In this document: positions 17,404 through 26,480 of the stretch, one piece after another | Position numbering within the stretch: the first letter of the stretch is position 1 | Layout of the letters: every line of letters begins with the position of its first letter | NCBI RefSeq assembly: GCF_023634845.1 | Contig: NZ_JAMLJL010000004.1 | Location: forward strand, 124,001-188,000 | Reading direction: 5' to 3' | Source: Flavobacterium amniphilum | GTDB lineage: Bacteria; Bacteroidota; Bacteroidia; Flavobacteriales; Flavobacteriaceae | DNA length: 64,000 bases | The notes under the pieces: model-generated | The model's database searches: none | What the model saw: only the letters and a program-made list of their open reading frames with translations | What the model was told of the DNA's origin: nothing | Translations under genes and position numbers: made by a program

Positions 17404-18351
17404 TTATTTTTCAGAAGAAACCAAATTAATAAATTTTGAAACAATAAACTCTTCGGTTAAATTCATTGACTCAAAAGTAGCTCCCGCTATATGGGGTGTA
17501 ATGATAATATTATCATTCCCTGACGCTAATTTTACCAAAGGATTTGAAATACGCTTTTCTCCATTTAACTCATCTTTCAAAACATCTGTGGCTAATCCTC
17601 CTATTCTATTTTGATGGATCAATTTGGCTACATAATCCTCATCCCAGATTCCTCCCCTTGATGTATTGATAAGAATTATTCCTTTCTTACAGCGACTAAG
17701 AAGTTTTTCATCCACATAATTATGATTTTCAGAATCATAGGGTATATGAATTGTAACCACATCTGAATTGAGAAACAACTCTTCAGGAGAATTTACTTTT
17801 TTATATTCTGATTCGACATTTTTAATATCAAAATATTGAATTTCCATTCCAAAAACATCTGCAAATTTAGCTACTTGTTTTCCAACTCTTCCCAAGCCTA
17901 AAATGCCAATTTTTTTATTTCTGAGATTATTCCCTTTGAAAAGATCTCTATTCCAGTATCCTTTTTTGACATGTTCAAAAGAAGAAGGAATTTTTTTAAA
18001 AAGTGTTAATAATAAAGCCCACGTATGTTCTGCAGTAGAAGGAATATTGTTCAAAAACTCAGTTTCACCCTTCAAGGAAACAACCTGTCCTCCACATTTG
18101 TTAAAGTACTCAATATCGATATGATCCAATCCGGTTGTTGGAGATAAAATATATTTCAATTTTTTTGCATGCTGCAAAACAGCCTGATCAAAATTAAATC
18201 TGAGTCTTATAAAAATCACCTCAACATCCTTAATACTTTCAATCAGGTTTTCCTTATCCTTTATATCCGAAATAACGACTTCATTATTAACAGTCAACAT
18301 CTCCAATGCCTTCTGACTAAAATCTTTGGATTCAGTTATTAAAATTTTCAT
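17404..18351 (-). CDS. D-isomer-specific 2-hydroxyacid dehydrogenase
   Basis: From the chosen start the protein is 315 residues. The NAD-binding site is GILGLGRVGKQVAKF. The catalytic Arg is in INTSRGGIWDEDYV, a Glu lies in TDVLKDELNGE, and the catalytic His is in ITPHIAGATFES. The family interconverts 2-keto and D-2-hydroxy acids with NAD(P)H. The frame is open to 18381, but MKILITESKDF (ATG at 18349-18351) is the natural N-terminus; it overlaps the neuA stop by 20 bases. That coupling suggests a role tied to the nonulosonic acid pathway, possibly reduction of a keto acid or supply of a hydroxyacyl substituent. The substrate is unknown. Confidence 0.88.
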   Translation of the reverse strand: MKILITESKDFSQKALEMLTVNNEVVISDIKDKENLIESIKDVEVIFIRLRFNFDQAVLQHAKKLKYILSPTTGLDHIDIEYFNKCGGQVVSLKGETEFLNNIPSTAEHTWALLLTLFKKIPSSFEHVKKGYWNRDLFKGNNLRNKKIGILGLGRVGKQVAKFADVFGMEIQYFDIKNVESEYKKVNSPEELFLNSDVVTIHIPYDSENHNYVDEKLLSRCKKGIILINTSRGGIWDEDYVAKLIHQNRIGGLATDVLKDELNGEKRISNPLVKLASGNDNIIITPHIAGATFESMNLTEEFIVSKFINLVSSEK

Positions 18352-19030
18352 TTTTCCAATCTTCAAATAATACTTCCGCAATTTTTAAATCCCTGTTGTT
18401 GTCAATATTCACCAACCAATTCGGATCCATGATATAGCCTTTTTTATTTTTGACCATTAAAGTTTTTTCTCTCAGCAAAGCAGCTACTCTGACAACATAA
18501 AAACAGCCATTACGGTAATAAACAGGCTTTAAATCCTGTCTCCTTAAAGTTTCTCCATCGGCTATATAACTTTCCATATTTAATTCTTCTGACAAATTAT
18601 ACATCCTTGCAGGATGAATGTCATCCATTGGGATTACACTTATAACACCCTCCACATCATCATCATCATTAAACATTTGAATAATTTTATCCAAATCTGT
18701 ACCTGTTCTGAGTGGTGCAGTAGGTTGCAACAATGCCACCAAATCATATTGATCATCCAAGTTATCCAAAGTATGTAATACGGCATCAACTACATTACTC
18801 TTATCATCAGCAAGTTCATTCGGTCTTTTTATTACTTTACAATTTGCAGCTAATGCAATTTCTTCAATTTCTTCATTATCTGTTGAAACTATTACATCTG
18901 TTGATAAAGCAGAATGCTTTGCGCATTCGATTGCATGTACAATAAGCGGTTTCCCTCCTAATAATTTTATGTTCTTTTTCGGAACTCCTTTTGAACCACC
19001 TCTGGCTGGTATGATAATCAAAACTTTCAT
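18332..19030 (-). CDS. neuA: CMP-nonulosonic acid synthetase (acylneuraminate cytidylyltransferase)
   Basis: The 232-residue cytidylyltransferase has the N-terminal nucleotide loop IIPARGGSKGVPKKN and the motif LLQPTAPLRTGTDL, both diagnostic of NeuA/LegF/KdsB-like enzymes. It activates a sialic-type nonulosonic acid with CTP to CMP-sugar in the cytoplasm. The length matches the short NeuA form without a C-terminal esterase. The frame is open one codon upstream (TTG at 19031-19033), but the ATG at 19028-19030 gives the usual ATGA overlap with neuC. The order neuB-neuC-neuA in the direction of transcription makes the pathway assignment strong; Neu5Ac versus legionaminic acid is not settled by sequence. 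Confidence 0.92.
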   Translation of the reverse strand: MKVLIIIPARGGSKGVPKKNIKLLGGKPLIVHAIECAKHSALSTDVIVSTDNEEIEEIALAANCKVIKRPNELADDKSNVVDAVLHTLDNLDDQYDLVALLQPTAPLRTGTDLDKIIQMFNDDDDVEGVISVIPMDDIHPARMYNLSEELNMESYIADGETLRRQDLKPVYYRNGCFYVVRVAALLREKTLMVKNKKGYIMDPNWLVNIDNNRDLKIAEVLFEDWKNENFNN

Positions 19031-20190
19031 CAATACTCGATTGTTTTATGAAACTTCAAGGGCAATTTCTCTAAAAGCCCGGCAATAATTTCACCGGTAT
19101 TACCTCCGCCATAAACTGGTGATGATTTTCTTTCCTTATCCTGAATTTTATCCAGAATAGCATTTTTAATAGCTTCAACATCATAAGTTACATCAACAAC
19201 ATTAGTTCCTCTATCTCTTCTGTTTTGTCTGGAACCAATATTTACCACAGGTACTCCCAAATAAGCACATTCTCTGATTCCAACACTTGAGTTTCCTATC
19301 AAACAATCACTATTATGCAATAGATAAAGGAAATCCTTTCCTTCCATGTTCTTAAAAAAATGCACATTCGGAAGCGTATATTTTTCCCTAAATGCTCTTA
19401 TTCCTGTTGATGTCCCGTCGGCTCCGGCATCAACATTTGGCCAAAACCACAATGTAGGCTTATTCAATTCATGAATTGCCTGCAAAGTAGACTCTATATG
19501 CTTCCTAGAATCCTGATATTCGTTGGTTACCGGATGCTGCATAACAACCAAATAACCTTTATCCAAATCTGGTTTAGCTCCAACACCTCCATACTTTTCG
19601 TAAGCATCAAAAGGTAGTATATTATTTTCTTCGATTACCTGTTTTGCTAAATCTATTGATGGGCAGCCTGTATTAAACACAAAATCAGGATTTTCCCCTA
19701 ATTTAATTACCCGTTCCTTTGCATTTTCTGAGGCTACGAAATGATAATCCGCCAGTTTAGTAATTGAATGGCGGACTTTTTCATCTATATTTCCCGTTAC
19801 TTCACCACCTTGGATGTGTGCTAAAGGAATATTCATATAAGAGGCTGCAATTGCTGTTGCCATTGTTTCGAATCTATCGGCTATGGTAACAACTATATCA
19901 GGTTTCAAATTATCAAAAACAGTTGACAATTCTAAAATTCCTATTCCTGTTGTTTTGGCTGCAGCTGTCAGATTCTCCCCTTCAAGTACATTAAAAACTT
20001 TTGCGGCTATATCAAAACCATCCTGGATAATATAATTAACTGCAGAGCCATACCTATCCAATAATGCTGAAGCTGCAACAACAAGCTGCAATTCTAATTC
20101 CGGGTGTTCTTTAATTGCAATTAATGCTGTTTTTATCCTGCTATAAGAAGGCCTTGCTGTAATTACTACTGCTATTTTTCGCTTTGCCAT
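19030..20190 (-). CDS. neuC: Hydrolysing UDP-N-acetylglucosamine 2-epimerase (NeuC/LegG type)
   Basis: The 386-residue GT-B-fold epimerase releases the 2-epimerised free sugar (ManNAc or 2,4-diacetamido-2,4,6-trideoxymannose) from a UDP sugar. This is the first committed step of nonulosonic acid synthesis. Visible landmarks are ITARPSYSRIK at the N-terminus, the DRFETMATA region, AHIQGGEVTGNIDEKVRHS and the C-terminal SSVGIRECAYLGVPVVNIGSRQ. It overlaps neuB by 19 bases at its start and neuA by one base at its end. UDP-di-N-acetylbacillosamine may also be made in this locus (40-44 kb), so a LegG-type substrate is a real alternative. Confidence 0.93.
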   Translation of the reverse strand: MAKRKIAVVITARPSYSRIKTALIAIKEHPELELQLVVAASALLDRYGSAVNYIIQDGFDIAAKVFNVLEGENLTAAAKTTGIGILELSTVFDNLKPDIVVTIADRFETMATAIAASYMNIPLAHIQGGEVTGNIDEKVRHSITKLADYHFVASENAKERVIKLGENPDFVFNTGCPSIDLAKQVIEENNILPFDAYEKYGGVGAKPDLDKGYLVVMQHPVTNEYQDSRKHIESTLQAIHELNKPTLWFWPNVDAGADGTSTGIRAFREKYTLPNVHFFKNMEGKDFLYLLHNSDCLIGNSSVGIRECAYLGVPVVNIGSRQNRRDRGTNVVDVTYDVEAIKNAILDKIQDKERKSSPVYGGGNTGEIIAGLLEKLPLKFHKTIEY

Positions 20191-21191
20191 ACTAAATCAT
20201 TATCTGTAATAAAATCCCATTGCTTGAGATTTCGTGTAATTTTCTTTCCTATTATATTTTGAAATTTTGACGCTTCAATCCCATAACCTTTTGGTTTTTT
20301 AGCTTCGAGATCTTCAAATGTCAAAATATGTCCTTCTATTAAATCTTTATTGACTGCCAATGATTTTTCAAATATGTTTTTCAATCCAAGAAACCGGTCA
20401 TTATCTGTCTTATTAACAGGATGCTGAATTGCACACTCTATATTCCTTATACCTTTTATCATTGATGTCACCTCATCAATAGTCAATGAAGAGGCTGAAT
20501 CAGGGCCAAATTGTCTTCTGTCAAAAACCACATGAAACTCTACAATTTCTGCTCCTAAAGCTACAGCTGCAATACACGTTTCAATTTTAGCTGAGTGATC
20601 TGAAAATCCGACTTTTACATTATATCTTGCCTTTAATTCCTGAATCACATTTAACCCAAACTCCTTAGGATCAGTCGGATAAGAAGTTGTACACTGTAAA
20701 ACAGAATAAGACACCCCTCTACTTTTTAAAAAAGCCGTTGTTTCATCTAATTCAGAAAAATTACTCATTCCTGACGACAATATAACCGGTTTGCCGGTTT
20801 TGGCAATTTTTTCTAAAAGCAACAGATTGTTTACTTCTCCAGAACCTATTTTGTATTTCGAAACTCCTAATTCCTCTAACCATTCAACTGCCAGATTACT
20901 GAAAGGAGAACAAAGAAATTCAAGCCCTGCTTCTTCACATTTGCTTTTTATTCCTTTCCATTGTTCTTTCGTAAATCCCATTCTGACCCAATAATCAAAA
21001 CGTGTATCATCTTCTAATGAAAACTTCACCCGAAAGGGTTCGTGTTCACTACTTTCCGCCTCTGCAATATGCATTTGAAACTTAACAGCATCTACACCAA
21101 TTCCTGCTAAAGCATCTATGTAGGAATACAACAAACCTAAACTCCCTTCATGTGCCTGACCTATTTCTGCAATAACATAAACTTTCCCCAT
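20172..21191 (-). CDS. neuB: Nonulosonic acid synthase (N-acetylneuraminate synthase family)
   Basis: The 339-residue protein has the NeuB TIM-barrel domain (about 1-245) and a C-terminal antifreeze-like SAF domain (about 275-335). NeuB enzymes condense phosphoenolpyruvate with ManNAc or a related hexose to give Neu5Ac or a related acid. Landmarks are IAEIGQAHEGSL, GVDAVKFQ, EFLCSPFS, YKIGSGEVNN, LQCTTSYPTDP, VGFSDHS and GAEIVEFHVVFDRR with the metal-binding His. It is the first gene of the neuBCA-dehydrogenase group and lies 6 bases after the preceding glycosyltransferase. Confidence 0.94.
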   Translation of the reverse strand: MGKVYVIAEIGQAHEGSLGLLYSYIDALAGIGVDAVKFQMHIAEAESSEHEPFRVKFSLEDDTRFDYWVRMGFTKEQWKGIKSKCEEAGLEFLCSPFSNLAVEWLEELGVSKYKIGSGEVNNLLLLEKIAKTGKPVILSSGMSNFSELDETTAFLKSRGVSYSVLQCTTSYPTDPKEFGLNVIQELKARYNVKVGFSDHSAKIETCIAAVALGAEIVEFHVVFDRRQFGPDSASSLTIDEVTSMIKGIRNIECAIQHPVNKTDNDRFLGLKNIFEKSLAVNKDLIEGHILTFEDLEAKKPKGYGIEASKFQNIIGKKITRNLKQWDFITDNDLVWQSEK

Positions 21192-21197
21192 AAAACA

Positions 21198-22214
21198 TTA
21201 ATATTGTGATGCTTCTTCCTTACTCAATCCTTTAATTTTCAAATATAATTTCCAAACTGGTTTTCTAAAGATAATCTTCGAAAAAACAATTAAAAACAGT
21301 AAGCTCCAGATTTTAGGTTTATTTGCCTTTCCTGTTTTCACTCCTGTTAAAAAAGTTTTTCCATTATTCAGGTTTTTCAGCTTTTCATTCATCCATTCTT
21401 CACTTACATTCCCCATATGAAAAGCATAATTTTTTGATGTGGACAATCTCCACAAACCTAAATCAGTCGCTGGTTTATCCAATATAAGTTCTTCACTGTC
21501 TCCTCCAAGACTAAACTTAGAATATCGCTGTTTCAGGTTTTCAAAACATACTCCGTTGTAAGTGGCCACAAAATGACCTGCACCAATTAAAGCCCTAATT
21601 CCGTTTTTAAAAATAGTCAAATTCTTATTTAAGTGAATTCCCTTATACAACTTATCGTTTCCAATACTTTGAGCAAATGATTTCAATGCTTCTTTATCTT
21701 CCACTTTACTAAAAGACACTTTTCCGGAAAATAATGTTTTGGCTATTACGTTTGCTGTGTAATAACGTAACATTTTAGGATTAGGTGACGGAGAAACAAC
21801 TCCTGCTTCCGGGAAGGCTTCAAAAACTTCGTAAGTAGCATTTTGCCAATCATTTTGAAACAAAACATCAGCATCGGTAATCGTAATCAATTCAAATTGG
21901 TGTCCGGTCAATCCTTTCAGAATTGCATTTAATTTACCAATTCCTGTGGTATGAATCAATTCCTGCAATCTCCCCTGACGGTATAAACCATCCAGGTATT
22001 CACTCACAACAGTACAACTTCCATTATTGACAACCGTAAAATAAGTTTTGGAATGACTGGTCTTAAAGAGTGATTCAAGACAGTACTTCAACACTTGTAA
22101 ACTGTCTTTAAAATATCCTTCCTGATTGGGTATATACACAGGAATTATCACCTGATGAAAATACTCAGATGATGGTAATTCTTTGTCTTTATTTGGATTA
22201 AAGCCTATTCGCAT
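21198..22214 (-). CDS. Glycosyltransferase, GT-A fold (family 2-like)
   Basis: The 338-residue protein has an early strand HQVIIPVYIPNQEGYF and a DxD-type motif ITITDADVLF at about residue 116, where Mn-nucleotide sugar binds in GT-A enzymes. It is longer and more divergent than the three compact GT2 genes upstream, with a basic hydrophobic C-terminal stretch at about 300-325. It is placed directly before neuB in the direction of transcription, so it is one candidate for handling or flanking the nonulosonic acid residue, though position is the only argument. Confidence 0.85.
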   Translation of the reverse strand: MRIGFNPNKDKELPSSEYFHQVIIPVYIPNQEGYFKDSLQVLKYCLESLFKTSHSKTYFTVVNNGSCTVVSEYLDGLYRQGRLQELIHTTGIGKLNAILKGLTGHQFELITITDADVLFQNDWQNATYEVFEAFPEAGVVSPSPNPKMLRYYTANVIAKTLFSGKVSFSKVEDKEALKSFAQSIGNDKLYKGIHLNKNLTIFKNGIRALIGAGHFVATYNGVCFENLKQRYSKFSLGGDSEELILDKPATDLGLWRLSTSKNYAFHMGNVSEEWMNEKLKNLNNGKTFLTGVKTGKANKPKIWSLLFLIVFSKIIFRKPVWKLYLKIKGLSKEEASQY

Positions 22215-22216
22215 AG

Positions 22217-23353
22217 TTAATTTTCCATTCGGTGGTATAAAGCTACTATTTTTTGCTGATTAACCGTATAATCAAGTCTTCCCTTTGCAATAACTCCGTT
22301 ATATACAAAAGCATTTTGCAACATATCCTTATTATTTAATGCCTGTAAAATCAATGTTTTAATTTCTTCCACATCTTCGGCATTATTAATCAATAATCCA
22401 TTGTGATTATGTTCAATTATTTCTGCCGTAACACCTCCAGGGTTGGATTGTATTGGAAAAGCTCCCATAATTATTGCTTCCAGAAGTGTATTGGGCATAC
22501 CATCGGAAATACTGTTTCCGATATACACTTGCGTCTTACCCATCAGTTGCAGCAGTTCATTATGTTTTAACCCATTCCTGTCATACACTTGGAAAGGTAA
22601 TTTATTTCCCTGAATGTAATCAATAACAGATTGATGTGCTCCGAAAACCACCACCTTCAAATCATCAAACCCGGTATAAATCTCTTTTAATGCTTTGACG
22701 ACATTCAATCCTCTTCCCATCTCGTGTTCATATCCTTTTACCAGTATGATCCGGCGTTTATCGAAACTTTCACTGTATGGTTTAAACTCCTCCATATGAA
22801 AACCTCCTCCTCCGGGAATATCACCGCTATGCATGCCTTTAAAACCTAAACATAAAGCCAGATAATGATCCCTTCCACAATCGGTGTGCAAATAATTTAT
22901 CCTATGCAAGACTTCTTTAATCTTAGGAAGATGTATTTTGGAATTCTGGTAAAAAAACAAATCACTTCCCCAACAGGAATAAATCCATTTTAGGTTAGGA
23001 AAACGTCGCATGGTTTTCAGTATCGGATAACTGCAATGTTGCATTTCGAAACTGTGCACCACATCCGGCCGGATTTCATTTATGATTTTTGTGAGGCATT
23101 CATCAACTGTAATTTCGAGTTTAGATTGGATGATATTGTATAGAAAAGGTATTTTTTTTCGCAGAAAATGCTCTCCATTAAAATAAGGTAATTTCCTTTT
23201 CTTCCAATTTGTGATTTGATGTAATTGTACCGAAGTTTCCATCGTACCTCTGTCCAAAACATCAAACCAAAACAATTCATGACCGCTTTCGGATAAATTT
23301 TCAATCCAGCGGATTACATGGATGGAAGGCATCGAAACGAAAAGTATTTTCAT
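22217..23353 (-). CDS. Glycosyltransferase family 4 (GT-B)
   Basis: The 378-residue GT-B enzyme begins KILFVSMPSIHVIRWIENL. Its C-terminal half has IILVKGYEHEMGRGL and NSISDGMPNTLLEAIIMGAFPIQSNPGG, with the EX7E glutamate and glycine-rich donor loop. Genes of this type often accompany nonulosonic acid genes in Bacteroidetes loci (recollection, not tested), so it is a candidate for transferring that sugar. Its start overlaps the upstream stop by four bases (ATGA). Confidence 0.88.
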   Translation of the reverse strand: MKILFVSMPSIHVIRWIENLSESGHELFWFDVLDRGTMETSVQLHQITNWKKRKLPYFNGEHFLRKKIPFLYNIIQSKLEITVDECLTKIINEIRPDVVHSFEMQHCSYPILKTMRRFPNLKWIYSCWGSDLFFYQNSKIHLPKIKEVLHRINYLHTDCGRDHYLALCLGFKGMHSGDIPGGGGFHMEEFKPYSESFDKRRIILVKGYEHEMGRGLNVVKALKEIYTGFDDLKVVVFGAHQSVIDYIQGNKLPFQVYDRNGLKHNELLQLMGKTQVYIGNSISDGMPNTLLEAIIMGAFPIQSNPGGVTAEIIEHNHNGLLINNAEDVEEIKTLILQALNNKDMLQNAFVYNGVIAKGRLDYTVNQQKIVALYHRMEN

Positions 23354-24522
23354 GACCTTGATTTGTTCAGTATCTGAGTTAATTTAGCAAAGTAATTTTC
23401 AGGGGAAAAATACTCAATTCTTTTGAGGTTCCTATTTCCTTCTTCCATTCGTTTTTCTTTGCTGTTAACCAATTCGATCAATTTAGCGCTTAATATTTTT
23501 TCATCATTCGGAATTAAAAAAGTAGAATCTCCAAGCAATCCTTTACACCCATCATGGTGAGTTGCGACAACAGGTAATCCGTAAGTCATGTATTCCATAA
23601 CCACATTAGGCGTACCTTCTATTTGTGAAACTAAAACTCCTATATCAAGTATATTCAATATTTTATGAATACTAACTTCAGACAATAGGGAGACTTTGTT
23701 TTGCAAACCTGATTCGCAAACTATCTTTTCTAGATTTTTATATTTTTCTGCAGATTCTGTACTGTTGCTCTTATTTCCCAACAAAATTAAATGAACATTT
23801 GTCTTTCTATTGAGCGAAAGAAAAGCATTTAATAACAATTCCTGATATTTTTCAAGACGGTAATGAGCAATCATTCCTATAACAACAGCGTTTTCATCTA
23901 TTGAAAACTCCTCTTTGATTTTTAAGGCGGCGAGATTCTCTCTTTGAATGGCTACATATTGTGGGAGGACATGTAGTTTATTTTCCGGAACTTGATAATA
24001 CTCTCTAAAAACTTCCAATCCGTTTTCTGCATTAGCAATAAATAAAGGAGAGAATTCAACGGCTCTTTTTTCAAACCAGTCCCTGAAATAATTTTCAAGT
24101 CCCAATTGATGCCAGAAAGTATATTTTGCTCCTGTTTTCCTGTATATCAAAGCCGCAATTTTTGACGGACCGTTCATATACGGAATAATAATATCAGGGC
24201 GCATTTTTTTGATTTCAGAGGAAATTTTCTGTAGATATAACGAAGCACGGATCGCTTTTTTTAAATTTCGGATTGAAAGAGTATTTGTTACTGCCAAAGA
24301 AGGCGGACCAAAAAAATGAACTTTCTGAAGTCCGGCTTCATTCAAAAAATCATAAAAATCCTGATTATAATCATTCGAATAAATTGACACTACTTCAATT
24401 TGGGCATTATAATTTTCTTTGAGGTATTTAGCCACACCAAGCGCCTGTCTTTCGGCACCGCCAAGCAATGTATCCTTTATCAGGATGACAACATTTTTAT
24501 TCTTAAAATCAAAATTTCCCAC
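23350..24522 (-). CDS. Glycosyltransferase family 4 (GT-B)
   Basis: The 390-residue GT4 protein has the GGAERQALGVAKYL acceptor-domain motif at about residues 20-33. Its C-terminal donor site holds VSQIEGTPNVVMEYMTYGLPVVAT (EX7E). The start is GTG at 24520-24522, immediately after the stop of the preceding gene. It is tightly packed between other transferases, consistent with one-sugar-per-gene assembly of the repeat unit. Specificity is unknown. Confidence 0.9.
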   Translation of the reverse strand: MGNFDFKNKNVVILIKDTLLGGAERQALGVAKYLKENYNAQIEVVSIYSNDYNQDFYDFLNEAGLQKVHFFGPPSLAVTNTLSIRNLKKAIRASLYLQKISSEIKKMRPDIIIPYMNGPSKIAALIYRKTGAKYTFWHQLGLENYFRDWFEKRAVEFSPLFIANAENGLEVFREYYQVPENKLHVLPQYVAIQRENLAALKIKEEFSIDENAVVIGMIAHYRLEKYQELLLNAFLSLNRKTNVHLILLGNKSNSTESAEKYKNLEKIVCESGLQNKVSLLSEVSIHKILNILDIGVLVSQIEGTPNVVMEYMTYGLPVVATHHDGCKGLLGDSTFLIPNDEKILSAKLIELVNSKEKRMEEGNRNLKRIEYFSPENYFAKLTQILNKSRS

Positions 24523-25515
24523 TTACTTATATAGATATTTTATGATTCTGAACACCCCTAATCCCTTAATAAAGCATAGTTTAAACAAAACATGCTGAAC
24601 AAAATAACATTTAAACCATTGCCATGGATTAAGATAGTCATTTTGTGATAAAAAATCCAAGATTAGCTTATTTTGCATACGAAACGTATGAACATCTTCC
24701 AGAATAATTGACCTGAAAACTTTTTTATAAGATCCGAGCAATAATCCTTTAATCAATTCACTTTTAGATTCTTCAATGTTTTCAGTAATTAAAAAAGCGT
24801 CTATACTTTTTAAAAAATTACCGAATGATACAATCATTTTAGTTTTAGTTTCAATACCGGAATATTTAGACGTATAATCATCATCGTTCCTGTAATAACA
24901 GTCAACTGTTTCAAAAATTGCATAATTCTCTGATTTCAGCAATATTTTTACAGCCAATTCAAAATCTTCGTAATTCATCAGATTTTCCTGAAAGCCGCCA
25001 ACTGATTTCAATACTGTTGTTTTATATACCGGTCCGGTTATGGGCCAAACTCCGTGCAATTGAATAAATGACTGTAAAGCGAGTTCTTCCGGAATACTCA
25101 CCACTTTCTTCTTGATTGAATAATCCGGTTGATTTTGAAAACGTTGCATTTGAAAAACCAGAAAATCATTCTCTTTATTTCCTTCAAAAAGTTTTATTCT
25201 GTTTTCCAGACAATCGGTAGCAAGTAAATCATCAGCATCCAAAAAAACTATATATTCTCCTTTTGCTGCCCTAAGCCCTAAATTCCTGCTGGAAGACGGT
25301 CCTTTTTTCAATTTTCCATCTTTGGCCAGAAAAACAAAACGGTTATCTTTAGCAGTAAATTCATTTATTATTGATACCGAACCATCTGCAGAACCATCAT
25401 CAATGATAAGGCATTCCCAGTTTGGGTAAGTTTGCGCCAAAACACTTTGAAGTGTATCCTTTATGAATTGGGCTTTATTATAGCTGGGAATTATAATCGA
25501 AACAGTTGGATTCAA
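24523..25515 (-). CDS. Glycosyltransferase family 2 (GT-A)
   Basis: The 330-residue inverting GT2 enzyme has the N-terminal strand VSIIIPSYNKAQFI and LIIDDGSADGS, and the DxD motif YIVFLDADDLL at about residue 96. The C-terminal third is less conserved and ends in a hydrophobic basic stretch that may contact the membrane. The likely start is a TTG at 25513-25515, because no ATG lies upstream in frame and the conserved first strand begins four residues later. It is one of three consecutive GT2 genes. Confidence 0.9.
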   Translation of the reverse strand: MNPTVSIIIPSYNKAQFIKDTLQSVLAQTYPNWECLIIDDGSADGSVSIINEFTAKDNRFVFLAKDGKLKKGPSSSRNLGLRAAKGEYIVFLDADDLLATDCLENRIKLFEGNKENDFLVFQMQRFQNQPDYSIKKKVVSIPEELALQSFIQLHGVWPITGPVYKTTVLKSVGGFQENLMNYEDFELAVKILLKSENYAIFETVDCYYRNDDDYTSKYSGIETKTKMIVSFGNFLKSIDAFLITENIEESKSELIKGLLLGSYKKVFRSIILEDVHTFRMQNKLILDFLSQNDYLNPWQWFKCYFVQHVLFKLCFIKGLGVFRIIKYLYK

Positions 25516-25526
25516 TTCAGTAATTT

Positions 25527-26480
25527 TTATCTAAACAAAATTGGGAAAAGTTTTTTTCTCTGCCTAATTAAAGGACAGTATTTAATCCATAGCATTGAGG
25601 CAAACAATTTTGGATTCCTCATAATCAAATGCATCCAATACGCTGATTCGGTCATGAAGCTATAATTTTCTTTTGACCGGTAATGAAAAAGATATTTTAA
25701 CAACAAATCAACCTTGGAAATTGGCTGATTGTTTTGCAAAGACCAATGAACAACTGATTCATACATTGCATCCCGGTTTTTTTTGTAAACCTCTCCCTGA
25801 TTGAAAACGTTGCCTTCATGCACACCTCTCATGGCAACCGGCTGACGGATTTCCCCTGCAACCAGTTTACAGCACAAAGCCATTTTCAAGATCCAATCAG
25901 TATCTTCCGCCACAATCAGATGTTGTTTAAAAAAACCAATTTTGTCTAAAACCGTTTTTTTAATTGTTAGACCGTCAATCGAAAAATAACCAATCCGGCC
26001 GTGCAATAAACATTCGAACAAATCATCGGAATTCACCGGTTCACTAACTGTTGTCAGTTCCAGTTCGGTTTGTTCATTTATCTCAAAATCCCTGTAAAAA
26101 TGAACTCCGATCGCATTATAAACACCTTCGGTCTCAAAATCTGATGTAAACAAATCATAATCCGAAGCGAATCGGTTTTTCAAATAAAAATCATCTGCAT
26201 CCAAAAAAGCGATAAAAGGTTGAGTCGATTTCTGCAAAGCTAAATTCCGGCTTGCAGAACGTCCTTTATTACTGTTATTTTCATGATGGTAAATTTTTAT
26301 CCTGTCATCTTCTGTTTGTAATGACAAAAGGATTTGCAACGACTTATCAGTACTTCCGTCATTTACAACCACAACTTCTTTAACAGTATCATGCATCAAA
26401 GCCGACCTGACTGCTTTTTCTACAAAAGCAGCCGCATTATATACCGGTATGATTACGGAAACTGAAAAATCCATTTTCAT
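25527..26480 (-). CDS. Glycosyltransferase family 2 (GT-A)
   Basis: The 317-residue GT2 enzyme has VSVIIPVYNAAAFVEKAV, VVVNDGSTDKS and a DxD motif in FIAFLDADDFY. The region RGVHEGNVF near residue 228 is a common acceptor-side motif in bacterial GT2 enzymes. Its ATG overlaps the preceding gene by four bases (ATGA). Similarity in layout to the two flanking GT2 genes suggests expansion of this family within the locus. Confidence 0.9.
   Translation of the reverse strand: MKMDFSVSVIIPVYNAAAFVEKAVRSALMHDTVKEVVVVNDGSTDKSLQILLSLQTEDDRIKIYHHENNSNKGRSASRNLALQKSTQPFIAFLDADDFYLKNRFASDYDLFTSDFETEGVYNAIGVHFYRDFEINEQTELELTTVSEPVNSDDLFECLLHGRIGYFSIDGLTIKKTVLDKIGFFKQHLIVAEDTDWILKMALCCKLVAGEIRQPVAMRGVHEGNVFNQGEVYKKNRDAMYESVVHWSLQNNQPISKVDLLLKYLFHYRSKENYSFMTESAYWMHLIMRNPKLFASMLWIKYCPLIRQRKKLFPILFR

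Noticed and set aside
20172..21191. Reading the NeuB-like gene as a KDO-8-phosphate or DAHP synthase
   Set aside because: The C-terminal SAF domain and neighbouring NeuC/NeuA genes are specific to nonulosonic acid synthesis.
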